From Archangiaceae bacterium (GTDB lineage: Bacteria; Myxococcota; Myxococcia; Myxococcales; Myxococcaceae): 64,000 nucleotides of DNA. Positions 1 to 9,415 of this stretch are shown here, piece after piece. How positions within the stretch are numbered: the stretch's first letter is position 1; every line of letters begins with the position of its first letter. The notes under the pieces were generated by a model. That model saw nothing but the letters and a program-made list of their open reading frames with translations. It searched no databases and had not been told where the DNA came from. Where the stretch lies: contig JADJNS010000012.1 of the NCBI GenBank assembly GCA_016714225.1, positions 62,001 through 126,000 of the forward strand, in the 5' to 3' direction. The translations under genes and the position numbers were made by a program.

Positions 1-1
1 G

Positions 2-1174
2 GCGTCGGTGTACGGCGAGCTGTACGGGCGGCGCGAGTCGCTGTCGCTGTTCGGCCGCACGCTGCTGGCCAACGCGATGTTCGTGGGCGGCGGCGACCGC
101 AAGCAGGCGCAGGGGCTGCTGCAGGAGATTCTCAACCACGCCAAAGAATCGCCCAAGGGCCTGCACGTGGAAGAGACGTCGTCGAAGACCTACGCCACGT
201 ACTTCCACTCGGACGCGCGGACCAACGGGGCGCTGCTGCAGGCGCTCACCGACATCGCGCCGACCCACCCGTTCGTGGGCAAGCTGACGCGGTACCTGCT
301 GGGCGTGCGGCAGGGCGACGGCGCGTGGCGCTCGACGCAAGAAGCCGCGTGGACGCTGATGGGCCTCACCGAGGTGGTGCGCACCAAAGAGAAAGACACG
401 CCCGACTACCAGGCCACCGTGGCGCTGGGCGAGGCGACGCTGTTCGAGCAGCAGTTCCAGGGGCGCTCGATGAAGGTCGAAGAGAAGGCGCTGCCGATGG
501 CCGAGCTGCTGAAGAAGACCAACGGCGCCGAGCAGAAGCTGACGTTCTCGAAGCAGGGGCCGGGCGTTCTCTATTACTCGGCGCTGCTGCGCTACGCGCC
601 GAAGCAGCTGCCGATGACGTCGCTCGACAACGGGCTGTTCGTGCAGCGCTGGTTCGAGCCCTACGCGGGCGGGGGCCAGGCGACGAAGTTCTACGCCGGC
701 GACCTGGTGCGGGTGCGGGTGCGGGTGGCGACCAACCAAGAGCGGCACTGGGCGGCGTTCGAGGTGCCGCTGCCGGCCGGGTTGGAGCCGGTCGACACCA
801 CGCTGGCGACCACGGGGAAGAACGTGTCGAGCCCGAACGAAGAGCGCCGCGAGGTCGGGTACGAGGGTGAGGGCGGGGGAGAGGGTGAAGAGGGCGGGGC
901 GTACGAGGGTGAGGGCGACGACCTGGGCCCCTGGGCGTTCGCGTTCTGGAGCCCGTTCAACCACGTCGAGCAGCGCGACTCGCGGGTGGTGCTGTTCGCA
1001 GACCACCTGCCGCCGGGCGTGCACGTGTCGAGCTTCGTGGCGCGCGCGACCACGCCGGGCACGTACCTGATGAAGCCCGCCCGCGGCGAGCTGATGTACG
1101 AGCCCGAGGTCTGGGGGCGCAGCGAGGGCGGCACGTTCGAGGTCGCGCTGCCCACGCCGGTCACCGTGAAGTGA
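2..1174 (+). CDS. Alpha-2-macroglobulin family protein, C-terminal part (5' end outside window)
   Basis: The reading frame is open from the left edge and ends in TGA at 1174, leaving about 390 residues. The segment GAWRSTQEAAWTLMGL and the following beta-rich part (LPAGLEPVDTTLATT, then FVARATTPGTYLMKPARGE near the end) match the helical thioester-domain end and the last MG-type domain of bacterial alpha-2-macroglobulins such as E. coli YfhM. In that family the protein is a periplasmic lipoprotein thought to trap attacking proteases. The thioester motif would lie upstream and is not visible. A Glu/Gly-rich insert near residue 300 (EGEGGGEGEEGG) is a local peculiarity. The remnant of pbpC follows, the same pairing as yfhM-pbpC in E. 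coli, which supports the call. Confidence 0.9.
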   Translation, partial: ASVYGELYGRRESLSLFGRTLLANAMFVGGGDRKQAQGLLQEILNHAKESPKGLHVEETSSKTYATYFHSDARTNGALLQALTDIAPTHPFVGKLTRYLLGVRQGDGAWRSTQEAAWTLMGLTEVVRTKEKDTPDYQATVALGEATLFEQQFQGRSMKVEEKALPMAELLKKTNGAEQKLTFSKQGPGVLYYSALLRYAPKQLPMTSLDNGLFVQRWFEPYAGGGQATKFYAGDLVRVRVRVATNQERHWAAFEVPLPAGLEPVDTTLATTGKNVSSPNEERREVGYEGEGGGEGEEGGAYEGEGDDLGPWAFAFWSPFNHVEQRDSRVVLFADHLPPGVHVSSFVARATTPGTYLMKPARGELMYEPEVWGRSEGGTFEVALPTPVTVK

Positions 1175-1502
1175 GCGAAGGGCTGTCAGGGGGCTGGGTA
1201 AGGATGCGAGACCACGAGAGGCCGCGCACCCTGAGCCCGTCGAAGGGGCGCGACCTTCGCCGAAGCTCCCCACGCCCCCAACCCATGCCGATGCCCCCGT
1301 CAGCTCGAGGCGGTGACGGCAGCTCCGGGCACCCATGTCTCGGAGCGCGCATGCGGACCACGAGACGAGCGGCTTCAGCGAGCGCCCAGCCCTGCCTCGC
1401 CTGGGGGCGCCAAAGGGACCCCCCTACGCGGGCCAGGGCGGGGCGCTCGCCACTACTCGGCCGCCCGCTCAGGACGCGCGGACAGTCTGGGGTCCTCCTT
1501 CT
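1175..1502. other. Region between the macroglobulin gene and pbpC, no convincing gene
   Basis: These 328 bases are open in several frames on both strands only because stop codons are rare at this GC content. I see no domain or signal peptide in any frame. A dispersed-repeat-like palindrome lies at 1229-1248. The transmembrane N-terminus expected for PbpC is not readable here as one frame, so the segment may hold an inserted repeat, a damaged 5' end of pbpC, or both. Confidence 0.5.
1229..1248. repeat. Palindromic repeat CCCTGAGCCCGTCGAAGGGG
   Basis: The 20-base string resembles the imperfect palindrome CCCTGAGCcTGTCGAAGGG that I recall as a dispersed intergenic element in many high-GC Proteobacteria. 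It sits 55 bases after the macroglobulin stop codon. I found no second copy in this window, so the repeat status rests on recall, not on comparison here. Confidence 0.45.
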
Positions 1503-3766
1503 TCCCCAGCCGCGCTCGCGTTCATCGCCCGGCCGCTGCGCCGGGGCTGCTCGACTACCGCCCGATCGCCTCGGTGCGGATTCTCGACCGCGACGGAGGC
1601 TGCTGCGCGAGCGCGCTTCGAAAGACGAGCGCCCGACGCCCATCTCCCTCGCCGAGCTGCCGCCGCACGTCGAAGCCGCCTTTCTCGCGGCGGAAGATCA
1701 CGGCTTTCACCACCACCTCGGCGTCTCGCCCACCGCCATCGTGCGCGCGGCGAAGCAGAACCTCACCGCCGGCCGCGTGGTCGCCGGCGGCTCGACCATT
1801 TCGATGCAGCTCGCGCGCACCCTGGTGCCCCGCGAGCGCACCCTGTTCGGCAAGGTGCAAGAAGCCCTCTGGGCGCTGCGCCTCGAGGCCCACCTCACCA
1901 AGGCCCAGCTGCTCGAGCAGTACCTGAACCGCGTCCCCTTCGGGAACAACACCTGGGGCCTCGAGGCCGCCGCGCAGCTCTACTTCGGCCGCCCCGCCAA
2001 GAACCTCTCGGTCGCCCAGGCCGCCGCGCTCGCCGCGATTCCCCGCGGCCCCACCGCCTACAACCCGTACCAGCGCCCCGCGCACCTCGCCGAGCGCCAG
2101 CGGTGGATTCTCGGCCGCATGGGGCACCCCGAGGCGTCTGGCGACGCGCTCGATCTCGTCCCCTTCGAGAGCGCCTTTCGCGCCCCGCACTTCGTCGAGT
2201 ACGTCGCCGACCACCTCGCCCAGTGGGGCCTGGCTGACGCCACCGAGATCGTCACCACGCTCGACCCCGAGCTGCAGCTCCAGGTCGAAGACCAGATTCA
2301 CGAAGAGCTCGGCCGCCTCACCGAGCGGCGGGTCTCGAGCGCCGCGGCGCTGGTCATCGACAACGCCACCTCAGAGGTGCTCGCGTACCAGGGCAGCGCC
2401 GACTTCTTCGACGCGAAGATTCTCGGTCAGAACGACGGCGTGCAGATGCACCGCCAGCCGGGGTCGGCGCTCAAGCCCTTCGTCTACGCCGAGGCCTTCA
2501 CCCGCGGCTTCACTCCCGGCCACCGTGATTGCCGACCTCGAGACCCACTTCGCGGCGCAGAAGGGCGCCTACGTCGCCGAAGAACTACGACCGGAAGACG
2601 CACGGCCCGGTGCGCGTGCGCGAGGCGCTCGCCAACAGCTACAACGTGCCCGCGGTGCGCGTCGCCGACGAGCTGGGCACCGCGGTGACGCTCTCGGCCC
2701 TGCAGCGCGCCGGCTTCGACTCGCTCGACAAGGGCGCCGAGTTCTACGGCCTGGGCGTCGCGCTGGGTAACGGCGAGGTCACCCTGTGGGAGGCCGCGCG
2801 TGCCTACCGCGGCGGCGCGCGGCGGCTCCCGAGCCGCTGCGCGCGGTGCGAGAAGCCCGCCGCTCTGACGGCACCCGCATCGCCCCCCGGCCCGAGCTCG
2901 CTCACCCGCGCCGCTTCGCCGACGCGCGCGCGGTGGCGCTCGTCGACCACATTCTCGCTGACAACGCCGCCCGCGCCCGCGCCTTCGGCCTCGACAACGC
3001 GCTGCGCTTCTCTTTCCCCGTCGCGGCCAAGACCGGCACCTCGAAGGGCTACAGCGACAACTGGACGCTCGGCTTCACCCACGAGCGCACGGTGGCGGTG
3101 TGGGCCGGCAACTTCGACGGCACCCCGATGATTCAGGTCAGCGGCATCACCGGCGCGGGGCCGATCTTCAAGCGGGTGATGTCGAAGGCCATGCGCGACC
3201 TCTCGCCGCAGCCGCTGATCAGCGAGAGCGGGCTGACCCACGCGCGCATCTGCCCGTTGAGCGGTGCGCTGGCCGGGCCCGAGTGCCCCGCCGAGATGGA
3301 CGAGCTGTTCATCTCGGGCACCGAGCCGCAGAAGCCTTGCCCGATGCACCGCGTGGTGCCGCGCGAGCTGGCCGACCGCTGCGGCGAGCGCGTCACCGAC
3401 CTGGGCGTCGACTACTACGACTGGGCGCACCACACCGGCCTGCAAGAAGAGCCGTGGCTCGCCGCCGGCTGCCACCCCGCCGATGCCGCCGAGGGCAGCG
3501 CGGCGAAGATCTTGAGCCCTTCGACCGGCGACGAGTACCTGCTGATCGACGACCTGCCGCTCGAAGATCAGGCGATACCGCTGCGCGTGCGCGCGTCGCC
3601 TGCGCTCGGCCCGCTCGAGGTGCGGCTCGACGGCGCGCTGCTGCAGACCCTCGACGCGCCCTTCACCGGGCGGGTGCCGGCGCGCAAGGGCCAGCACGTG
3701 CTCACCGTGCACGAGCACGGCGGAGCTGCCCTGGCGTCGGTGCGCTACGTGGTGCGGGCCGAGTAG
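1503..3766 (+). pseudogene. pbpC: Penicillin-binding protein 1C, interrupted by several frameshifts
   Basis: PbpC is a bifunctional, membrane-anchored peptidoglycan glycosyltransferase/transpeptidase. The GT51 domain is clear (AAEDHGFHHHLGVSPTAIVRA near 1690, then GGSTISMQLAR and EQYLNRVPFGNNTWGLEAAA). The transpeptidase has the Ser motif SALK in QPGSALKPF near 2465, SYN near 2640 and KTGTS near 3035. The tail from about 3510 matches the BiPBP_C domain. The frame changes near 1540, 1600, 2515, 2580 and 2815-2870, so no single frame is complete, and the N-terminal membrane anchor is not recoverable. Every catalytic motif survives, so either decay is very recent or these are sequencing indels. 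The last frame ends in TAG at 3766. Confidence 0.8.
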
Positions 3767-3775
3767 CCCCAGCGC

Positions 3776-4474
3776 TTACAGCCGAAGCAGGTAGGGGTCG
3801 TCTGAAGCGGTGCCATGGGCGGGGAACTTGAGCTGCCCGAGCACCGCGCTCAGGCACGCCGCCGGGGCCGAGCCCTGGTGCTGCGGCGAGCGCACCGCCA
3901 CCTCGCTCACCGAGCCGTCGGCGGCGATCTTCCACGCCAGCTCGACGCTGCCGTCGCTCTTGCACGCAGCGATCGCATCGGCCGCGGCGCTCAAGGTCTG
4001 GTTCACCGCCGCCGGCTGCAGCCCGCTGCCGTCGGCCACGTACACCCAGTTCGGGTACAGCTCGATGCGCACCGCGGCCTGCTCGCGCGAGGCGGCGGCC
4101 CTGGCCCCCAGGTCTCTGAACGCCTGGTCGACGCACGCGAGCGTCTCGGGCGGCACCTGCGCGCTGGCGGCGGCGAGGCAGTGACCCACCACCGCTCCGG
4201 TGGCATCGGTGCTGGCCAGCACGGTGAGGCGACCGGGGCCCAGCCCTGAGCAGGGCAGCAGCTGCGCACGCAGCGCCGCGCAGCCGGCGTGGCCCAGCCC
4301 GCAGCTCTCGTCGGGCTCGAGCGGCGGCGCGGCGAGCTGCTCTTTCGTCTCTTCGGCAGAGCACGCCTGCCAGCCGCTGGGCCACGTCTCGACCTGTGGT
4401 GCAGTGAGCCCGACGACGGTGGCGCTGGTGGTGGCACAGCCCAGCGCGAGGCACGACAGAAGAACGAAGCGCAT
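3776..4474 (-). CDS. Putative lipoprotein with AgmX/PglI-type C-terminal domain
   Basis: The 232-residue product starts with a short hydrophobic signal (MRFVLLSCLALGC), where the Cys after LALG is a plausible lipidation site. The C-terminal part reads VELAWKIAADGSVSEVAVRS, then a Cys and a final FPA, the pattern of the TonB-like AgmX/PglI domain common in myxobacterial envelope proteins. Paired cysteines in the middle suggest disulphides in the periplasm. I chose the ATG at 4474 over the one 18 bases upstream because the signal peptide starts there and TAGTCA lies 8 nt before it. The gene converges on the pbpC remnant with a 9-base gap. The specific role is unknown. Confidence 0.75.
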   Translation of the reverse strand: MRFVLLSCLALGCATTSATVVGLTAPQVETWPSGWQACSAEETKEQLAAPPLEPDESCGLGHAGCAALRAQLLPCSGLGPGRLTVLASTDATGAVVGHCLAAASAQVPPETLACVDQAFRDLGARAAASREQAAVRIELYPNWVYVADGSGLQPAAVNQTLSAAADAIAACKSDGSVELAWKIAADGSVSEVAVRSPQHQGSAPAACLSAVLGQLKFPAHGTASDDPYLLRL

Positions 4475-4482
4475 GGGCGCGC

Positions 4483-4488
4483 TGACTA
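4483..4488 (-). promoter_or_regulatory. Candidate -10 element TAGTCA for the 3776-4474 lipoprotein gene
   Basis: TAGTCA ends 8 nt before the ATG at 4474 and no Shine-Dalgarno sequence is present, so the mRNA may begin at or very near the start codon. Confidence 0.4.
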
Positions 4489-4514
4489 TCACTTCGGCCG
4501 AAAAAGCCGAGTGC

Positions 4515-4549
4515 GTGGCGCTCGAGGCTTAAAGAGCCTCGCTCGCCAC
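4515..4549 (-). terminator. Hairpin terminator downstream of the outer-membrane protein gene
   Basis: Left arm GTGGCG-CT-CGAGGCT (4515-4529) and right arm AGCCTCG-CT-CGCCAC (4535-4549) pair with one internal CT/CT bulge around the 5-base loop TAAAG. Read on the minus strand, the hairpin follows the stop codon of the barrel gene by about 35 bases. A run of five T (4505-4501) follows about ten bases later, so this is probably an intrinsic terminator. Confidence 0.65.
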
Positions 4550-4583
4550 GCCTCGGGGTGCATCAGGGTGAGGCTTCTCTTTC

Positions 4584-5343
4584 TCAGAACTCCCAGCCGA
4601 CGTTGCCGGTCAGGTTCCACGAGGTCGCTTCAGTGTCGTGGTCGACGGTGCGAACCGCGGGCCGGGTGAACGGCACGTCGACGCCGAACCGGCCGTCGAG
4701 CATCAGGCCGGCGACACGAACCGAGAGGCCCGCGGCGGCGGGCATGTAGCCGACGTTGGCCGAATCGGTCACGTCGCTGAGCGCCTCCTGGGTGCTGTTC
4801 ACCACGTTGTAGTGCTTGTAGCCGAGGCCGGCCCCGATGAACGGCTGCACCGCGGCGCGGGTCAGGTTGACGCGGAGCAGACCCTCGACGCCGTTGGAGA
4901 GCAGCCGGGCCGCGCAGGTTGCTGCCGAGGCCAGCGACCTGCTGGGTGCTGCCGACGTACGCCGCTTCACCTGCGATGAACGACCGCGAGCCGACCAGCA
5001 GTCGCGCCGTCCACGCCGGGCCGAGCTGCGCGGCCGCGCGGGCGTCGCCGTCGAAGTACTGGGTCACGCCACCACCGACGTTGAAGCCGAGGCCGACGGG
5101 GCGCTTCTTCTCGACCGGCACCACCACCACCGGCACCGGGCGGTCTTCGGGCACCACCACGTACTCTTTCTCGGGCGCGGGCGCAGGAGGCACCACCACG
5201 ACGGGAGGCGCTGGAGGCGGGTCGACCACCACCGGCGCGGGCGCCAGCGGCGGGTCGACTACCACCGGGGCTGTTGAGGTGTCTTCTTGGGCATAGGCTC
5301 CGACTCCGGCAAGGCACAGCAGACTGATGATTGTTTTTTTCAT
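4584..5343 (-). CDS. Outer-membrane beta-barrel protein with Pro/Val-rich linker (frameshifted)
   Basis: The N-terminus is a textbook signal peptide (MKKTIISLLCLAGVGAYA, cleavage before QED). A low-complexity linker of Pro-Val and Pro-Ala repeats (about residues 25-75) follows, then a barrel-like part with alternating hydrophobic strands ending in GNVGWEF with a C-terminal Phe, the usual outer-membrane insertion signal. AAGGAG at 5353-5358 is a good ribosome site 9 nt before the ATG, one of the few clear ones here. The frame changes by one base near 4910 (LGSNLR continues as ARLLSNGVEG), so the annotated span joins two frames. Resembles OmpA/OmpW-like barrels; exact family not determined. Confidence 0.75.
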
Positions 5344-5352
5344 GTGGTCAGG

Positions 5353-5358
5353 CTCCTT
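5353..5358 (-). promoter_or_regulatory. Strong ribosome-binding site (AAGGAG) of the barrel protein gene
   Basis: AAGGAG lies 9 nt upstream of the ATG at 5343. It stands out because most first genes in this window have no such site, and it implies a real 5' leader for this transcript. Confidence 0.7.
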
Positions 5359-5517
5359 GCCGGACCAGCAATGCAACAGCGCTGCCGTTCGCGCAGGTGC
5401 CTGAAGCCTCACGGAGAGCACCGTAGGCAGCGCAGCAGGGCGGCCCCACTGTGGCGAGCGGGTCGCCATCGCGGCTCGCAACCGGGCGATCTGATTGTGG
5501 CGCCGGTGAAGCCGCGC

Positions 5518-5523
5518 TAGAGG
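5518..5523 (+). promoter_or_regulatory. Candidate -10 element TAGAGG before the GT2 gene
   Basis: TAGAGG ends 8 nt before the ATG at 5532; the intervening CTCGGGCC contains no purine-rich ribosome site. Confidence 0.35.
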
Positions 5524-5531
5524 CTCGGGCC

Positions 5532-6527
5532 ATGGCCGTCGAGCTCTCCGTGGTGATTCCCCTCTTCAACGAAGAGGAGAACGTCCAGCCGCTGTACGAC
5601 GAGCTGAAGGGCGTGCTGGTGAAGTTGAACAAGAGCTACGAGGTGCTGCTGGTCGACGACGGCAGCACCGACCGCACCTTCGAGAAGCTCAAGGCGATCG
5701 CCGCGTCGGACCCCAACGTGGTGGTGCTCAAGTTTCGGCGCAACTTCGGGCAGACCGCAGCGCTCAGCGCCGGCATCGAGCGGGCGCAGGGCGAGGTCAT
5801 CATCCCGATGGACGGTGACCTGCAGAACGACCCCGCCGACATACCCAGGCTGCTCGAGAAGATGGAGGCCGATGGCTACGAGTGCGTGAACGACTGGCGC
5901 AAGAACCGGCAAGACTCGGGCACCCGCGTGCTGCCCTCGAAGATCGCCAACTGGCTCATCTCGAGTCTGAGCGGTGTTCACATTCACGACTACGGCTGCA
6001 CCATGAAGGCCTACAAGCGCGAGGTGATCGAGGGCGTGCGCCTCTACGGAGAGATGCACCGCTTCGTGCCCATCTACGCGCACTGGCAGGGCGCCCGCGT
6101 CACCGAGATGGTCACCAACCACCGCGCCCGCCAGTTCGGGAAGTCGAAGTACGGCTTCAACCGAATCTTGAAGGTGGTGCTCGACCTGATGGTGGTGAAG
6201 TTCCTCTTCCAGTACCTGAGCAAGCCCATCTACATCTTCGGTGGCTTCGGTCTGGCGGCGCTGTTCGCCTCGTTCGCCGCCTTCGCGCTCGCGACGTACC
6301 TGAAGCTCGCCGGCCTCAAAGACTTCGTCACCACGCCGCTGCCGCTGTTCGCCGGCATCTCGGCGCTGGTGGGCCTGCAGTCGATGCTGGTGGGCCTGCT
6401 CGCCGAGGTGCTGGTGCGCACGTATTACGAGAGCCAGGGCAAGCGGCCGTACATCATCGGGCAGGTGATCGAGTCGCGCGGCACGCCGGTGAAGCCGACG
6501 CCGATCTCCGACCGCGTGGGCACCTAA
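5532..6527 (+). CDS. Family 2 glycosyltransferase, polyisoprenyl-phosphate type
   Basis: The 331-residue protein begins VELSVVIPLFNEEENV and carries LLVDDGSTD (about residue 40) and the metal-binding DGDLQND (about residue 97), as in GtrB/ArnC/DPM1-type enzymes that move a sugar from a nucleotide donor to undecaprenyl phosphate. Two membrane helices lie near residues 235-265 and 275-305, the GtrB-like arrangement. The cytoplasmic catalytic domain would supply lipid-linked sugar for glycosylation across the membrane. It begins a same-strand group with asparagine synthase (5 bases downstream) and an epimerase, so a role in surface polysaccharide or glycolipid assembly is likely; the donor sugar cannot be told. 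Confidence 0.9.
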   Translation: MAVELSVVIPLFNEEENVQPLYDELKGVLVKLNKSYEVLLVDDGSTDRTFEKLKAIAASDPNVVVLKFRRNFGQTAALSAGIERAQGEVIIPMDGDLQNDPADIPRLLEKMEADGYECVNDWRKNRQDSGTRVLPSKIANWLISSLSGVHIHDYGCTMKAYKREVIEGVRLYGEMHRFVPIYAHWQGARVTEMVTNHRARQFGKSKYGFNRILKVVLDLMVVKFLFQYLSKPIYIFGGFGLAALFASFAAFALATYLKLAGLKDFVTTPLPLFAGISALVGLQSMLVGLLAEVLVRTYYESQGKRPYIIGQVIESRGTPVKPTPISDRVGT

Positions 6528-6532
6528 AAGCC

Positions 6533-8443
6533 ATGTGCGGCATCGCCGGAGCCGTCAGCCCGAAGCCCACCGACCCCGAAGTCTTCACCCGCATGGCGCA
6601 GGCGATCGCGCACCGCGGGCCCGACGACTCGGGGGTGTTCACCGACGGGCCCTGCGGGCTCGCCTTTCGGCGCCTGTCGATCATCGACCTGAGCGGCGGC
6701 CACCAGCCGATGACCATCGGGCCGGCCACGGTGGTGTTCAACGGAGAGATCTACAACTTCCGCGACCTGCGCAGAGAGCTCGAGGCGCGCGGCGACGTCT
6801 TCGGCACCCACTCGGACACCGAGGTGCTGCTGCGCGCGTACCTCGCCTTCGGCGACCAGTTCCTCTCGCGCATCGACGGCATGTTCGCGCTGGCGATCTG
6901 GGACACGCGCACCCGCACCCTGCTGCTGGCCCGCGATCGCTTCGGCAAGAAGCCGCTCTATTGGTTTCGGGGCAGCGACGGCACCCTGGTGTTCGGCAGC
7001 GAGGTGAAGGCGCTGCTGCAGCACCCCGCGGTGCCGCGCGCGCTCGACCCCAGGGCCCTGCGCCGCTACCTCGCGTTCGAGTACGTGCCCACGCCCGACT
7101 GCATCTTCGAGGGCGTGCGCAAGCTGCCCGAGGGCCACGCGCTCACCTCGAAAGACGGCCGCGTCACCGAGTGGCCCTACTACGTGCTGCCGGCCGGCGA
7201 GGGGAAGGTCGGCTTCGAGACCCTGGTGGGCCTGGGCGTCGACGAAGCCGCGCAGACGCTGCGCACCGAGCTCGAGCGCGCGGTCGAGCGCCGGCTGGTG
7301 AGCGACGTGCCGCTGGGCATCTTCTTGAGCGGCGGCATCGACTCGACCGCCATCACCGCGCTGGCCGCCCGCGCCGCCGGCAAGGTGAAGACCTTCTCCA
7401 TCTCGTTCTCCGAAGGCTCGTTCGACGAGAGCGGCTTCGCCCGGCTCGCCGCCCAGCGGCTGGGCACCGAGCACCACGAAGAGCGGCTCTCGCCCCAGGC
7501 CGCGCTCGACCTGATTCCCACCCTGGCCGATCAGCTCGACGAGCCGTTCGCCGACCCCTCGTACGTGCCGACCCTGCTGCTCTCGCGCTTCACCCGCAAG
7601 CACGTGACGGTCGCCCTGGGCGGAGACGGCGCCGACGAGCTGTTCGCCGGCTACGACACCTTCCTCGCCCACGTGCCGGGGCTGCTCGCCGCGCGGCTGC
7701 CGACGCTCGCGGTGGCGGGCCTGCAGCGCGCTGCGGGGCTGCTGCCCACCGGCGAAGGCTACATGAGCCTCGACTTCCGGCTGCGCACCTTCCTGGCCGG
7801 CGCGCATCAGCCCTCGACCTACCGCCACCAGGCGTGGATCGGCGCCATGACCCCCGACCGGGTCAACGCGCTGCTCACCCCTTCGCTGCGCGGCGACGAC
7901 ATCTACGCGCCGCTCGACCGCTACCGGGTGGCGCGAAGCGAGCGCGGCCTCGACTTCGTGCAGCGCTTCTACCTGTCGTTCTACCTGCGCGACGACATTC
8001 TGGTGAAGGTCGACCGCGCCTCGATGGCGGCTTCGCTCGAGGTGCGCGCGCCGTTTCTCGACACCCGGGTGGTCGAGCTGGCGCTCTCGCTGCCGTGGCT
8101 CACCAAGCTGCGCGGCACCGGGCGCAAGTGGCTGCTCAAGCGCGCGCTGCGCGGGGTGGTGCCCGACGAGGTGCTCGACCGCAAGAAGCACGGGTTCGCG
8201 ATTCCGGTCACCGAGTGGCTCAAGGGGCCGCTGCGCCCGCTGGTCGAAGAGCTGCTCGCCGAGAAGAGCGTGCGCGAGGCGGGGCTGTTCGAGCCGCGCG
8301 AGGTGCGGCGGCTGATCGACGAGCACCAGCAGGGGGTGAGAGATCACCGCAAGCCGCTGTGGACGCTGCTGCAGCTCGAGCTGTGGCGCCGCCGGTGGCT
8401 CACCGGCGCAAAAGCGGGTGCGCCGGCGCGCTCGGCGGCGTAA
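6533..8443 (+). CDS. asnB: Asparagine synthase (glutamine-hydrolysing)
   Basis: The 636-residue product starts MCGIAG, giving the N-terminal nucleophile Cys of class II glutamine amidotransferases. HRGPDDSG and NGEIYNF follow in the glutaminase domain. The synthetase half has the ATP-pyrophosphatase loop SGGIDST near residue 268 and DGADELFAGY near residue 365. The enzyme makes asparagine, or amidates a related carboxylate, using glutamine and ATP. AsnB paralogues of this type often lie in O-antigen or exopolysaccharide loci, and this one lies between a GT2 glycosyltransferase and a sugar epimerase, so amidation of a surface sugar or peptide is possible. The first ATG is fixed by the catalytic Cys. 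Confidence 0.93.
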   Translation: MCGIAGAVSPKPTDPEVFTRMAQAIAHRGPDDSGVFTDGPCGLAFRRLSIIDLSGGHQPMTIGPATVVFNGEIYNFRDLRRELEARGDVFGTHSDTEVLLRAYLAFGDQFLSRIDGMFALAIWDTRTRTLLLARDRFGKKPLYWFRGSDGTLVFGSEVKALLQHPAVPRALDPRALRRYLAFEYVPTPDCIFEGVRKLPEGHALTSKDGRVTEWPYYVLPAGEGKVGFETLVGLGVDEAAQTLRTELERAVERRLVSDVPLGIFLSGGIDSTAITALAARAAGKVKTFSISFSEGSFDESGFARLAAQRLGTEHHEERLSPQAALDLIPTLADQLDEPFADPSYVPTLLLSRFTRKHVTVALGGDGADELFAGYDTFLAHVPGLLAARLPTLAVAGLQRAAGLLPTGEGYMSLDFRLRTFLAGAHQPSTYRHQAWIGAMTPDRVNALLTPSLRGDDIYAPLDRYRVARSERGLDFVQRFYLSFYLRDDILVKVDRASMAASLEVRAPFLDTRVVELALSLPWLTKLRGTGRKWLLKRALRGVVPDEVLDRKKHGFAIPVTEWLKGPLRPLVEELLAEKSVREAGLFEPREVRRLIDEHQQGVRDHRKPLWTLLQLELWRRRWLTGAKAGAPARSAA

Positions 8444-8454
8444 TCAGTAGCGCC

Positions 8455-9411
8455 ATGAACGTGCTCGTCACCGGCGGCGCCGGCTTCATCGGCTCGCACC
8501 TCGTCACTGCGCTCGCCGCCCGCGGCGACCGGGTGGTGGTGCTCGACAACTTCGACACGTTCTACGACCCGAAGCTCAAGCGCGAGACCGCCGCGCGCCT
8601 GAAGGCCGAGCTCGTCGAGGGTGACCTCTCGGTCGAGGCCGACGTGGCCAGGGCCTTCGCCGCGGTGGGGCCGAACCCCACCGTGGTGCACCTCGCCGCG
8701 CGCGCGGGCGTGCGCCCGTCGATCGCCCAGCCGGCGCTCTACGCCAAGGTCAACGTCGAGGGCACCAGCCACATGCTCGAGGCGGCGCGCAAGGCGCAGG
8801 CCCGCCGCTTCGTGTTCGCCTCGTCGTCGAGCGTGTACGGCGCCCGCTCGAACCCGCCCTTCAGCGAAGACGACCGCATCGATCGCCCGGTGTCTCCCTA
8901 CGCCGCCACCAAGATCGCCGGCGAGATGCTCTGCGCCACCTTCGCGCACCTCTACCAGCTCACCACCATCGGCTTGCGCTTCTTCACCGTGTACGGCCCG
9001 CGCCAGCGCCCCGACCTGGCCATCTCGAAGTTCGCGAAGCTGATTCGCCGGGGCGAGCCGGTGCCCTTCTTCGGCGACGGCACCACCGCGCGCGACTACA
9101 CGTTCGTCGAAGACACGGTGCGCGGCATCACCGCCGCCATCGATCGCCCGCTGCCGCTGTACGAGGTGGTGAACTTGGGGGGCTCGCGGCCGGTCACCTT
9201 GAACGAGCTGGTGGCGGCCATCGAGAAGGCCGCGGGCAAGAAGGCGGTGCTCGAGAAGAAGCCCGACCAGCCGGGCGACGTGCCGCTCACCTGCGCCTCG
9301 ACGGTGAAGAGCAAGCAGCTGCTCGGCTTCGAGGCCCGGGTGCCGGTCGACGAGGGGCTGCAGCGCTACTTCGCCTGGCTCGACTCGGACGAAGCGAAGA
9401 GCTGGCGGTAG
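8455..9411 (+). CDS. NAD-dependent UDP-sugar 4-epimerase (UDP-glucuronate epimerase-like)
   Basis: This 318-residue extended short-chain dehydrogenase begins with the NAD-binding loop GGAGFIGSH (residues 7-15). It has the SSSSVYG segment (about residue 125) and catalytic YAATK (about residue 149). TVYGPRQRPDLA and FFGDGTTARDYTFVEDTV are typical of UDP-glucuronate/galacturonate epimerases (CapI/WbpP-like). It probably interconverts a UDP-hexuronate for polysaccharide synthesis. It starts 11 bases after asnB, and TAATCA (8441-8446) ends 8 nt before its ATG, so it could also have its own start site. Exact substrate uncertain. Confidence 0.9.
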   Translation: MNVLVTGGAGFIGSHLVTALAARGDRVVVLDNFDTFYDPKLKRETAARLKAELVEGDLSVEADVARAFAAVGPNPTVVHLAARAGVRPSIAQPALYAKVNVEGTSHMLEAARKAQARRFVFASSSSVYGARSNPPFSEDDRIDRPVSPYAATKIAGEMLCATFAHLYQLTTIGLRFFTVYGPRQRPDLAISKFAKLIRRGEPVPFFGDGTTARDYTFVEDTVRGITAAIDRPLPLYEVVNLGGSRPVTLNELVAAIEKAAGKKAVLEKKPDQPGDVPLTCASTVKSKQLLGFEARVPVDEGLQRYFAWLDSDEAKSWR

Positions 9412-9415
9412 CGGG

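Noticed and set aside
1161..1643. A 160-codon minus-strand frame across the macroglobulin/pbpC junction
   Set aside because: Arg/Ser/Gly-rich with no recognisable feature, and it includes a palindromic repeat and part of the pbpC coding region.
6524..8347. A 607-codon open frame on the minus strand across asnB
   Set aside because: It is the antisense shadow of a clear asparagine synthase; the product is His/Arg/Gly-rich with no domain, as expected from high-GC codon bias.
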